This document shows, one piece after another, positions 1-7,487 of a stretch of DNA of 9,618 bases. Origin of the DNA: JBDNDK01 sp046719185 (lineage in GTDB: Bacteria > Armatimonadota > UBA5829); NCBI GenBank assembly GCA_046719185.1, contig JBDNDK010000088.1, positions 1 to 9,618 on the forward strand, written 5' to 3'. The notes beneath the pieces are model-generated. The model ran no database searches. It was given only the letters and a program-made list of their open reading frames with translations, and was not told the origin of the DNA. How positions within the stretch are numbered: the first letter of the stretch is position 1; each line of letters starts with the position of its first letter. A program made the translations under genes and the position numbers.

Positions 1-702
1 GTGCCATTCTAAAACTATATCCTGCACTCCAAGCTCTTGAAGTTTTTTTGTTAGGCTAATTAAATTATCAATGCTGTCTGCTTTTGCCACTATAGGAGCC
101 TTATAATCAATTGCAAGTTTTGCAAAAGTTTCTATATTGTCTAATGTTGCAGCATGAATAAGAGGTCTCTTGCCTTCAAGCTCTTTTAATGCAGCTTCAA
201 TTGCTTCTGCATTATCACTTTGCAAAATCATAGCTTTGCCAGTTGTGCCTGCAACTTCTTTTACAGCAGAGACAAATGGTTCTACAGCACCAGTTGTGTT
301 CTCAACTAAAGCCATATCAATTTTCAGCTGTTCACCAACTCTTTCAAGACAATAATCTCTCACCACTGCAGTGAGATGACCTATCTCATCAGCAGATTGT
401 CCATCTGAAAATGCAATAGCAATGGCTGTAGGATGAACAAAAGTTTTTTCATGTCTGAACATTACTGTTTCATTGCCTTGTTCAACTAAATTGTCATCAC
501 CACCCATTTTCACAAGCCTAATTGGAGGCTTACTTGCAGCTCCAAGAGTAGCAACAGCTTCTTCTGAAGCATACGGACAAGCTGACAACTCAGCATTCTT
601 TGCAGCAAGCTTCATAGCAAATGCCATACATGTGGGAACACCACATTCACCGCAGTTTGTTTTTGGTAACAGCTTAAATATATCTAAACCAGTAAGTGCC
701 AC
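1..702 (-). CDS. acsC: Corrinoid iron-sulfur protein large (gamma) subunit AcsC, 3' end beyond window
   Basis: AcsC pairs with AcsD to form the cytoplasmic corrinoid iron-sulfur protein, which carries the methyl group from methyltetrahydrofolate to acetyl-CoA synthase. The N-terminus shows the [4Fe-4S] domain used for reductive reactivation of the cobamide: Cys17, Cys20, Cys25 and Cys42 in the spacing C-x2-C-x4-C-x16-C (core NCGECGVPTC). The start of the TIM-barrel domain follows (for example MFRHEKTF and ALVENTTGA). Only 234 codons are visible; the family is about 440-460 residues, so the rest of the barrel and the C-terminal cobamide-binding domain lie beyond base 1. The start is a GTG at 702-700. 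It has an AAGGAG Shine-Dalgarno seven bases upstream that overlaps the acsBD stop codon, and the next Met is after the first three cluster cysteines. Tight coupling to acsBD fits production of both corrinoid-protein subunits together. Confidence 0.96.
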   Translation of the reverse strand, partial: MALTGLDIFKLLPKTNCGECGVPTCMAFAMKLAAKNAELSACPYASEEAVATLGAASKPPIRLVKMGGDDNLVEQGNETVMFRHEKTFVHPTAIAIAFSDGQSADEIGHLTAVVRDYCLERVGEQLKIDMALVENTTGAVEPFVSAVKEVAGTTGKAMILQSDNAEAIEAALKELEGKRPLIHAATLDNIETFAKLAIDYKAPIVAKADSIDNLISLTKKLQELGVQDIVLEWH

Positions 703-715
703 TGTTTTACTCCTT
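703..715 (-). promoter_or_regulatory. acsC ribosome binding site overlapping the acsBD stop codon
   Basis: AAGGAG at 710-715 shares bases with the TAA stop of acsBD at 714-716 and sits seven bases before the acsC GTG. This decides the non-ATG start of acsC and implies that ribosomes finishing acsBD can restart on acsC. Confidence 0.85.
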
Positions 716-3700
716 ATAAATTCTTATTGTTCATTTCTTCTATTTTTCTCTGCAATGTCCTCACTGCAGTAGGATGATACATAATCAATAGGTCTGCACC
801 AGAGAGCAAAAGTGCCATAGCTGTTGATATTTCTAAAAGAGCACCTCTTTCTTTCTCATTTCCCCATAGTGGGAACTGAGACACTGGAGCCTTAGCTTCT
901 TTTGTTTTTGCCACTTCATAACCCGGTGTTCCAAGCATTGGCATTGCAAGCATTTCATCTCCAGTAAATGCAGAAGTTCTTATTCTTTCCATTACTGAAT
1001 ATGTATATTCAAGACCATAACCAATAGCTCCAGTGAGTGCATCAATCACTATTTTATCAGGAGCTAGTCCCATGTTAGTCATAAGTATATTAAGCTGTTT
1101 TGCCATGTTAACATCAATTGGTGTCTGGGCAACTACGCAATGGTTGTATCCCATTGCTGCTGCAGCAATTGTTTTATAGTTATCTGTCTCAGCCCAGTTG
1201 AGCAATAGATTTTCATCAGTAAATGCACTAGCAACAGCTTTCATCACTTCATTATTTTTCTCAAAGTGACTGCAGCCAGTGATTATCAAAGGCACACCAA
1301 CAGCCTTTAATATTTTATCAACTAATGCACAAGCCTCATCAGCTGATTTATTTTCATTATCAGGATGTGTGCCATCTAATCTAACACTGATCATATCTGC
1401 ATTTAATTCATCAACGCAATATTTAGCCCAAGCCACAGGATCTTCAATTAAATCGCCATAAGCTTCTCTGAGTGAATCGGGATATTTTGAGCCCACTACA
1501 TCAAGCACCTCAACTGCTATTGCTTGCCTATAGCCTGTATCACCCTCAAAATGATGGAATGGCAAAACATTGGCACCACCAATTACTACTTCTGATGTTC
1601 TTGTACCAGATCCACCAAGTGTAACCTGTTTAATTGAGATAGCAGCTTTCTCTAATGGCACTTCAAATGTAGTTGGAAGATCTACAACTGCAGGACCTAT
1701 TGGTTTTTCAATAGCGGGTTCAACAATAGGATTCATCACAGGCTTAATAGGACAAGCATCAGCAATATTAGATTCCAATGTAAACTTCTCATCAGCAGGT
1801 TTGCTTTCAACAGATGCCGGTGGAGCTTGTTGTGGAGTAGCAGGAGCCTGCATGGGTGCAGATTGAGACATAAGAAGCATATTAGCACCAGCTGTAAGCA
1901 AATTTAATGCAGTTGACATCTGCAAAGCTGCCCATTGTTCACTAGCAGGAGCATTTGGATTAACTGCAGGTATATTGATATTTTTGATCTGATTCAATAC
2001 TTGTGCAACATAAGCTAAAGTATCAATCTGACCTACTGGTGCTGACGCCGCTGGTTGAGAAACTTGGGGTTGAACAGGCTGTGCTGCAGGCTGCTGAGAT
2101 ACAACAGGCTCTGGAGCCTTCTCAACTGGTTTTTCTTCTTTAACTTCAGTTTTTTTCTCATCTGCAACTGGCTTTTGAGCTTTTTGAGAATCAGAAGTTT
2201 CCATAACATTTGCAACTTTCTTTGCATCAAATTCTGCAAGCTCTGGTGAAGGCTGTGTGATATCCCAGAGTTTTAATGCAGGATGATCCACTTTCTCCAT
2301 AAATGCTCTGATTGAATCAGTGTCTGTTCCGATAGATTCATCTGCAATCATATCAACAAAGTTTGGAATTCCAATCTTTTCTCCAATAGCTGCTAACTCA
2401 TCTTTTAATGTTTCTTTTAGCTCTTTTGGCATCCATACTATTCTCTTGTGTCCACCCTCAGCAGATATGAACTTTCTACTTGAAATATAAGCTTTTCCAA
2501 TCCCAATGAATCCCGGTGTTTGCTGTCCGCCACCAGTGATCCCAGCAAGAGTAGAAAATTTCATTCCCATTGGTGTATCACCTGCATATTCTCTATTTAC
2601 AATTGCAACGCCATTGCATTCAGGAATTAATGAAACTATAGCTTCAAAACATCCACAGCTTGTCATTGGGTTTTCAAGTATTGAATATGCATTAAAACTT
2701 GATATAGTCTGCTTAGAGTTTGTATAAACATAATCATTTATTTCCTTCCATTGTCCTCTTATTGGATCAAGACATTCACCTTTAGGCAATGGTTGGTTTG
2801 GACCAGTTGGGTCTATTTCATAAGCAGCTTTTCCATCGAGCCAGTTGTATGCACCACATAGACCAAGTCTTTCTGGAGTAATAACACAAACATGATTTGG
2901 TGCAAAACTCTGGCAGAGAAGACAAGAATAAAATGTATCTACACTATCATCAGTGAGCTGTTCAACTCTTGCATTTCTCTCTTTATATACTGATCTAGCT
3001 ATTTCCATTCTCTTTTCTACTTCATCTTTATCTGTGAAAAGAGTAACTTGTATTTTATCCACTATTGCAGGATAGTCATTTAGTAATTTTGCATGTAGAA
3101 TCTCACCGAAGTGAGCAATAGTGAAGCCTTTTTCTTTTGCAGCCTTGCTAATTCTAACCCAAATAATATCCCTCTGACCCATATGCCACACACCCTCTGC
3201 ACCATTTATCAGGTGGTGGATTTGTCTTTCCAAAATTGACTCAAAATCAGACTGCATTTTTCTTCCAGCCACTTCAACCCATATACCAAGCGGGAGTGCT
3301 GAGCCCTCTTCAACATCATTAACATCAGGACCGACAACAGTAATCTTGCCATCTTCCACTTCTGAAAGATCCTTTGTGGTTACATATTCAAATGCAGGTG
3401 TTCTGTTTCCACCAAACTCCACATAAGTTTGCTCTTTTCTGATCCTTTCACCTTCAAATGCAGGTCCATAAGAAACAGGAATTGGCACTTTGGCAATTTT
3501 AATCTTACATCCTCTAACCTCAAGAGCCTTTTCTACAATTCTATCTAATGGAACATTTGAAACAACATGCTCATAGGTGCAGATACCAGTTGGAAGTATC
3601 TGAGGAATATCAGTGTCAGCAATTGTTGGAAAGCCATAGTTAATAGCTCCGGCGGCTGCTGCATATTTTTCTTCATCAACTTCACCTAAAGCAATAACAA

Positions 3701-4433
3701 ATGCAAAAATTCTATTTTTGTTATATTTAAGATTTCTCTGATAATCACCAGGTTCAACACCACCAAATGAAAGTGCTGCTCTATTAGCAAACCCAAGAGC
3801 ATATATAGCAGCTGAAATATCCTTACCAAAAGGAACAAGTCTTGTCTCCCAGCCGACTTCAACACCAGCCTCTACTAACTGCTCTGCAAAGCTTACTCCA
3901 TTTGTGTTGCCGGCAATAAATACATAAAGATTCTTTTCCTGAAGTTCTCTTGCAATTTTGACTGCTGTTTCATTATCCGGAGCAGCTCCAACAATAGCAG
4001 CAAATCCGGGTGCAGAACCGTCAACAAACTCAATTCCTCTTTCTCTTATGATAACATCACTCGCAGCACCAAGCCATATTCCATCAACTGGATTAGGACC
4101 TATTAAATATTTGCAAGCTTCAATCATCTCAAAGCAAAATAGAGTTGCCATACCAGAGTCTAGTGTGCCTCCAAGATATGGAAGCCAAGTAGATTCAGAT
4201 GGAATTTCCGGCAGCATACCTTTGCACTCTTCAAGAATCGGAAGCATATCTGACAGCTTCTCTACCTTGTTTCCCAAAATTGAATATATTACAGGGAGAT
4301 AATATGCGGTATCAGGAAAACCTACCGGATGGTCAGCTCCCTTCTCTTCAATTGCTCTGTTGACCATATCAACAGCTTGATCATATATTTTATGTGCTCC
4401 TTCAATAGCACTTGATGCAATAATTTTACTCAT
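714..4433 (-). CDS. acsB-acsD: Fused acetyl-CoA synthase (AcsB) - corrinoid iron-sulfur protein small subunit (AcsD)
   Basis: One uninterrupted 1239-residue chain carries two enzymes normally made separately. Residues 1 to about 735 are bacterial acetyl-CoA synthase with its N-terminal CODH-binding domain. The A-cluster is complete: Cys504, Cys507, Cys516 and Cys526 for the [4Fe-4S] part, and Cys593-Gly594-Cys595 for the distal nickel. This is offset by two from my recollection of the Moorella numbering (506, 509, 518, 528, 595, 597). Residues about 736-925 are a linker rich in Pro, Gln, Ala, Glu and Lys that contains a short helical stretch. Residues about 926-1239 are a full-length AcsD TIM barrel, with GTRTSEVVIGG (943-953), PFHHFEG (958-964), IDVNMAKQLNI (1106-1116) and YSVMERIR (1145-1152). 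The ATG overlaps the cooS stop as ATGA and has GGGAG eight bases upstream. I see no internal Shine-Dalgarno plus start that would make free AcsD. The role of the fusion is inferred: it fixes the AcsB:AcsD ratio at 1:1 and tethers the methyl carrier to the A-cluster. Confidence 0.95.
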   Translation of the reverse strand: MSKIIASSAIEGAHKIYDQAVDMVNRAIEEKGADHPVGFPDTAYYLPVIYSILGNKVEKLSDMLPILEECKGMLPEIPSESTWLPYLGGTLDSGMATLFCFEMIEACKYLIGPNPVDGIWLGAASDVIIRERGIEFVDGSAPGFAAIVGAAPDNETAVKIARELQEKNLYVFIAGNTNGVSFAEQLVEAGVEVGWETRLVPFGKDISAAIYALGFANRAALSFGGVEPGDYQRNLKYNKNRIFAFVIALGEVDEEKYAAAAGAINYGFPTIADTDIPQILPTGICTYEHVVSNVPLDRIVEKALEVRGCKIKIAKVPIPVSYGPAFEGERIRKEQTYVEFGGNRTPAFEYVTTKDLSEVEDGKITVVGPDVNDVEEGSALPLGIWVEVAGRKMQSDFESILERQIHHLINGAEGVWHMGQRDIIWVRISKAAKEKGFTIAHFGEILHAKLLNDYPAIVDKIQVTLFTDKDEVEKRMEIARSVYKERNARVEQLTDDSVDTFYSCLLCQSFAPNHVCVITPERLGLCGAYNWLDGKAAYEIDPTGPNQPLPKGECLDPIRGQWKEINDYVYTNSKQTISSFNAYSILENPMTSCGCFEAIVSLIPECNGVAIVNREYAGDTPMGMKFSTLAGITGGGQQTPGFIGIGKAYISSRKFISAEGGHKRIVWMPKELKETLKDELAAIGEKIGIPNFVDMIADESIGTDTDSIRAFMEKVDHPALKLWDITQPSPELAEFDAKKVANVMETSDSQKAQKPVADEKKTEVKEEKPVEKAPEPVVSQQPAAQPVQPQVSQPAASAPVGQIDTLAYVAQVLNQIKNINIPAVNPNAPASEQWAALQMSTALNLLTAGANMLLMSQSAPMQAPATPQQAPPASVESKPADEKFTLESNIADACPIKPVMNPIVEPAIEKPIGPAVVDLPTTFEVPLEKAAISIKQVTLGGSGTRTSEVVIGGANVLPFHHFEGDTGYRQAIAVEVLDVVGSKYPDSLREAYGDLIEDPVAWAKYCVDELNADMISVRLDGTHPDNENKSADEACALVDKILKAVGVPLIITGCSHFEKNNEVMKAVASAFTDENLLLNWAETDNYKTIAAAAMGYNHCVVAQTPIDVNMAKQLNILMTNMGLAPDKIVIDALTGAIGYGLEYTYSVMERIRTSAFTGDEMLAMPMLGTPGYEVAKTKEAKAPVSQFPLWGNEKERGALLEISTAMALLLSGADLLIMYHPTAVRTLQRKIEEMNNKNL
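1659..2228 (-). other. Interdomain linker of the AcsB-AcsD fusion (residues about 736-925)
   Basis: This coding segment matches neither AcsB nor the AcsD barrel as I know them. Residues about 748-799 are charged and then Pro/Gln/Ala-rich (for example VSQQPAAQPVQPQ). Residues about 800-857 look helical, with segments near 803-818 and 832-857 (for example QWAALQMSTALNLLTAGANM). Residues about 858-882 are a second Pro/Gln/Ala-rich stretch, followed by a Pro/Val-rich approach to the barrel. The layout resembles the flexible linkers around mobile domains in multienzyme complexes. The helical module could be an N-terminal extension inherited from a longer AcsD or a docking element; the sequence alone does not decide. 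Confidence 0.7.
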
Positions 4434-6385
4434 ACTTCAAGCTCCCTACGGTCTTTCATATCTAGTAGTTGTCTTTCTCTCTTTTGATTTATTCCTAGAG
4501 CATCTCTCTTCTTTTCTATATGCTCAGCAATTTTTTGGGCTGCTATCACAGGATCTGATTCCCATTCAAACTTTCCACCTGTGATTTCTTCCATCTCTTT
4601 TGTGAGAAGATTATTCACATTTTCACTGCCTTCAACATATAAAGGATGACCAAGCACAACATAGAGTCCGCTTGCTACAAAATAATGACCAATAGCAATA
4701 GCTTTCTCACTCATCCACTCAGGAGCAGCACCAGCTACAGGCAGATCTGAGAAATCTTCACCAAGCCCACCTTCAAAGAGCACATTTCTGGCTGCAACAA
4801 GTATTCTACTATTGTCAACACAAGAACCCATATGAAGAACAGGAGGTATTCCAACTGCTTCACAAACTTCTTTTAGTGAATCTCCAGCCATTTCCATAGC
4901 AGCCTCAGGAAGAAGCAATCCAGCTTTTGCACAAGCAACAGCTGCACAGCCCGTCTGCAATACAAGTATATTATTTTTAATTAGCTCTTTTGTGAGATTC
5001 ACATGTGAGTTGTCAGTTCCAATTTTAGGATTGTTGCATCCAACAATTCCAACCACTCCTCTGATTCTTCCATCAATTATGGCATCATTAAGAGGTCTAA
5101 ATGTACTTCTGAATCTACCTCCAAGCATATGGAATATTGTTTCATTAGAAAAACCTGCAACAAGCTCCATTGCCTCATTTGGTATATTTACTCTTTCTTT
5201 ATTTCTATTAGGGAAGTTATCTATAGCTTTTTTAATAAGTTTCTTTGCATGCTCATAGCCATGTTCAGCATCAAATGTCATCTGTTCTGCATTAAATGTC
5301 TGTGCTATTTCAGATGTACTTACCAACTCTGTATGGAAACATTTCATCACTTCAGGCAATGACGGCATAACACACTGAACATCAACAATCATCTCTTCCA
5401 CAGCACCAGTGAGAATTGCAAGCTCCTGTTGGAGAAAATTGCCAGCAACGGGAAGACCATGTCTCATTAAAACCTCATTTGCAGTGCAGCAGATACCGGC
5501 TATATTTATGCCATTTGCACCTTTTTCTCTTGCATATTCTAAAAGCTCTTTATCGCTTGCACCCAATGCCAACATCTCTGAAAGAGTTGGCTCATGTCCA
5601 TGAACTATAATATTAACCATATCTTCTTTTAAAACACCTAGATTCACTTTACTTCTAATTGGTTTTGGTGTTCCAAAAAGAATATCAGAACACATTGTGG
5701 CTATCATAGAACCAACCCAGCCATCAGCTATACTGCATTTGAGTCCACCCAATATGAGATGCTTGTAGTCATGGTCAACACCCATATGTGTCCTATGAAG
5801 TATTTCAACCACAGAGCTGTCTATTCCATGTGGCTCTATTTCAAATTTTTTCCAAATTGCCTGTCTTTTTTCTGGAGCTAATCTTAAAGTTTTGTTTGGC
5901 TCTTCAGACCAAGCAAACTGAGACATAAACATTCTTGCAAGATCACCAGCAATCTCTAAATCATCTCTATCTTCTGTTTCAATTTCAAATATTTCTGCAA
6001 CTTCATGTAGCCTTCTTGAATCAGTTATTTTATACTCACCACCCTCACCTCTTGAGACAGCAAGTAAGGTTTTGACAAGAGTTCTGCCATGATCTGAGTG
6101 AGCAGCAGTTCCAGCTGCTATTTCTCTGAGAAGATTTCTTGCAACTATGGTATCTGCATCAGCTCCACATATACCAAGCGGGGATTTTGGTGTGATTCTG
6201 CATGGTCCCATATGACATAATCTGCAGCATACACCTGTTGTTCCAAATTTACACTGAGCTTTTTGGGTTTGATATCTATCAAAAACTGTGTTTATTTCTT
6301 CACAGTGGGCAATATTCACCATTTGATTGATGGCATCATCCCTAGATATAGAAACCTGCTCAATTTTATCGTCTGTTTTAGACAT
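4430..6385 (-). CDS. cooS: Ni-dependent carbon monoxide dehydrogenase catalytic subunit (CooS/AcsA)
   Basis: This subunit reversibly converts CO2 to CO and, in this operon, should feed CO through a protein channel to acetyl-CoA synthase. The product is 651 residues, normal for the family. Numbering from the ATG at 6385, Cys45 and Cys53 fit the inter-subunit D-cluster, and Cys54, Cys57, Cys62 and Cys73 fit the B-cluster (CCRLCHMGPC). The C-cluster ligands are His262 or His264 in VHGHEP, Cys300 in ICCTANE, Cys338 in DVQCVMP, Cys450 in VGCNNP, Cys480 in TGCAA and Cys522 in MGSCVDNSR. The catalytic Lys561 lies in WMSEKA, and the proton-path HSDHGR motif is at 96-101. A GTG at 6391 is in frame, but only three bases separate it from the AAGGAG at 6395-6400. 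The ATG at 6385 is nine bases away and is preferred. The gene overlaps acsBD by four bases. The Cys480-Cys522 gap is 42 residues, about eight shorter than the 50 I recall for characterised enzymes. Confidence 0.96.
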   Translation of the reverse strand: MSKTDDKIEQVSISRDDAINQMVNIAHCEEINTVFDRYQTQKAQCKFGTTGVCCRLCHMGPCRITPKSPLGICGADADTIVARNLLREIAAGTAAHSDHGRTLVKTLLAVSRGEGGEYKITDSRRLHEVAEIFEIETEDRDDLEIAGDLARMFMSQFAWSEEPNKTLRLAPEKRQAIWKKFEIEPHGIDSSVVEILHRTHMGVDHDYKHLILGGLKCSIADGWVGSMIATMCSDILFGTPKPIRSKVNLGVLKEDMVNIIVHGHEPTLSEMLALGASDKELLEYAREKGANGINIAGICCTANEVLMRHGLPVAGNFLQQELAILTGAVEEMIVDVQCVMPSLPEVMKCFHTELVSTSEIAQTFNAEQMTFDAEHGYEHAKKLIKKAIDNFPNRNKERVNIPNEAMELVAGFSNETIFHMLGGRFRSTFRPLNDAIIDGRIRGVVGIVGCNNPKIGTDNSHVNLTKELIKNNILVLQTGCAAVACAKAGLLLPEAAMEMAGDSLKEVCEAVGIPPVLHMGSCVDNSRILVAARNVLFEGGLGEDFSDLPVAGAAPEWMSEKAIAIGHYFVASGLYVVLGHPLYVEGSENVNNLLTKEMEEITGGKFEWESDPVIAAQKIAEHIEKKRDALGINQKRERQLLDMKDRRELEV

Positions 6386-6394
6386 TTTCACACA

Positions 6395-6400
6395 CTCCTT
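6395..6400 (-). promoter_or_regulatory. cooS ribosome binding site that decides its start
   Basis: A strong AAGGAG. It lies nine bases before the ATG at 6385 and only three before the in-frame GTG at 6391, so initiation at the ATG is favoured and the protein is 651 residues. Confidence 0.8.
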
Positions 6401-6403
6401 GCA

Positions 6404-6423
6404 GGATATATCTTTTCATATCC
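6404..6423. repeat. Short inverted repeat just upstream of the cooS ribosome binding site
   Basis: The arms GGATAT (6404-6409) and ATATCC (6418-6423) flank eight bases. The repeat ends four bases before the cooS AAGGAG, where a hairpin or bound protein could affect initiation. The arms are short and AT-rich, so chance is possible. Confidence 0.3.
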
Positions 6424-6518
6424 AATTGTATTACAGTAGTTTTCCAAAGGTAAGAGATTAAAAGTCAAAAAACTCTACTTGAAATCTAACTTCTAATGAT
6501 GTTTCTGGATATTGTTTT

Positions 6519-6569
6519 TTTGGGGAACTTATTCCCGAAACATACATCCATCTAATTTCTAACAACTTA
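6519..6569. repeat. Degenerate copy of the intergenic palindromic repeat, between cooC and cooS
   Basis: Arms of TTTGGGGAA and TTCCCGAAA flank a CTTA loop, with one G-G mismatch. CATCTAATTTCTAAC (from 6549) follows on the plus strand. The same order, palindrome then CATCTAAATTTTCTAAC, occurs at 7403-7465. The shared flank makes this a repeat family and not two unrelated hairpins. It lies about 50 bases after the stop of the second cooC. No T-tract follows it in the direction of transcription. Confidence 0.6.
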
Positions 6570-6591
6570 ACACTTTGTTTAGAAAATATTA

Positions 6592-7350
6592 TCATTCATT
6601 GATAATGCTTGATAATAATTTTCCTATTTCATTTCTAGCAAGAGAATCTGATGGAATATCAACTAATGCCATCCCTCCACTATCAAATTCAGCTACATTA
6701 TCATCAAATGGAATAACTGCCATCAGATTTAGCCCTAATTCATCAATTGCATCATTCACACCTTCAGGTAGAATTCCATTAGGAACTCTATTTACAATTA
6801 AGCCTCTGTGGGATACAGGTGTTTTCATTTCATCTGCAAGATCAGCTATTCTCTTGGCTGTCCTAATGCCTCTTACAGTGCAGTCTGAAACAGTAAAAAG
6901 ATAATCAACTTTTAATAGTGTTCTTCTTGATATATGTTCTATTCCAGCCTCACTATCTACAACTATATGTTTATAATTTTTTGAAAGTTTATCTATAACA
7001 TCTCTTAGAACATTATTTGCAAAACAATAACAACCGGGACCTTCTGGTCTGCCCATAACAATTAAATCATAGCCATCTTTTTCAACAAGAGCAGACTGCA
7101 CCTGCATGTCAAGAAATTCCTGTTTGCTAACACCAGTCATTTCCTTTGCTTTTTCTAGTGCATCTTCTCTGATGCCTCCAACAGTGGCATCATATTCAAT
7201 CCCTAATGTTTCATGCAAATTGGCATTTGAGTCTGCATCCACTGCTAAAACCGGAGTTTCATTATTTGCAACCAGCCATTGTAATATCATAGCTGATAAT
7301 GTTGTTTTTCCTACTCCACCTTTGCCTGTTACTGCTATTGTTTTACCCAT
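6592..7350 (-). CDS. cooC: CooC-family nickel-insertion ATPase, divergent copy next to cooS
   Basis: This is a MinD/SIMIBI-class ATPase of 252 residues, the usual CooC size. It has the deviant Walker A GKGGVGKTT at 9-17 (signature Lys10, catalytic Lys15), a Walker B-like IVVDSEAGIEHISR around 129-142, and the CxC pair Cys107-Tyr-Cys109 that in CooC binds metal at the dimer interface. The family helps insert nickel into the CODH C-cluster or the ACS A-cluster. Its loop reads GRPEGPGCYCFANN. The loop of the upstream CooC reads GGGCACPE, so the two are clearly different subtypes. The immediate downstream neighbours are cooS and acsBD. I infer it serves one of those clients, but the sequence does not show which. 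The ATG is preceded by AGGA at 7356-7359, five bases away. The gap of about 200 bases to cooS carries a degenerate copy of the intergenic palindrome. Confidence 0.92.
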   Translation of the reverse strand: MGKTIAVTGKGGVGKTTLSAMILQWLVANNETPVLAVDADSNANLHETLGIEYDATVGGIREDALEKAKEMTGVSKQEFLDMQVQSALVEKDGYDLIVMGRPEGPGCYCFANNVLRDVIDKLSKNYKHIVVDSEAGIEHISRRTLLKVDYLFTVSDCTVRGIRTAKRIADLADEMKTPVSHRGLIVNRVPNGILPEGVNDAIDELGLNLMAVIPFDDNVAEFDSGGMALVDIPSDSLARNEIGKLLSSIINE

Positions 7351-7402
7351 AAAGTTCCTACTGTTATATATGTTTTACATGTTATATTATCTGTATTCAA
7401 TA

Positions 7403-7465
7403 TGTTTCGGGAACAAGTTCCCGAAACACCAAAAACACCAAACATCTAAATTTTCTAACTTCTTA
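7403..7465. repeat. Perfect palindrome with conserved flank, between the mesB-like gene and cooC
   Basis: The 12-base arms TGTTTCGGGAAC (7403-7414) and GTTCCCGAAACA (7417-7428) are perfect complements around AA. On the plus strand they are followed by CATCTAAATTTTCTAAC (7443-7459), also present beside the degenerate copy at 6519-6569. It lies about 60 bases after the mesB-like stop and about 53 bases before the cooC start. It could be a REP-like mobile palindrome, an RNA processing or stability hairpin, or an operator. There is no T-tract to make it a standard terminator. Confidence 0.7.
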
Positions 7466-7487
7466 CCTCAAACTTCAAACTTCTAAA

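Noticed and set aside
170..772. Plus-strand open frames opposite acsC and the end of acsBD
   Set aside because: They lie opposite well-supported minus-strand genes, have no recognisable domains and no good ribosome binding sites. They arise from the codon bias of the real genes.
1659..2228. The AcsB-AcsD fusion as an assembly or sequencing artefact
   Set aside because: The frame stays open through about 190 linker residues with a composition typical of a real interdomain linker. Both flanking domains are intact, and I see no ribosome binding site for a separate acsD. Read-level proof is still not available here.
2033..2249. Overlapping open frames on both strands in the AcsBD linker
   Set aside because: The repetitive Lys/Gln/Pro codons of the linker leave other frames open. 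The products are low-complexity strings with no family resemblance.
6385..6391. GTG at 6391 as the cooS start
   Set aside because: It is only three bases from the AAGGAG, while the ATG at 6385 has a normal nine-base spacing.
6519..6540. Terminator between cooC and cooS
   Set aside because: In the minus direction the hairpin is followed by an A-run, not a T-run. The T-run is on the wrong side for these genes, and no plus-strand gene precedes it.
7403..7428. Rho-independent terminator after the mesB-like gene
   Set aside because: The palindrome is strong, but no T-tract follows it on the minus strand and genes of the same pathway continue downstream.
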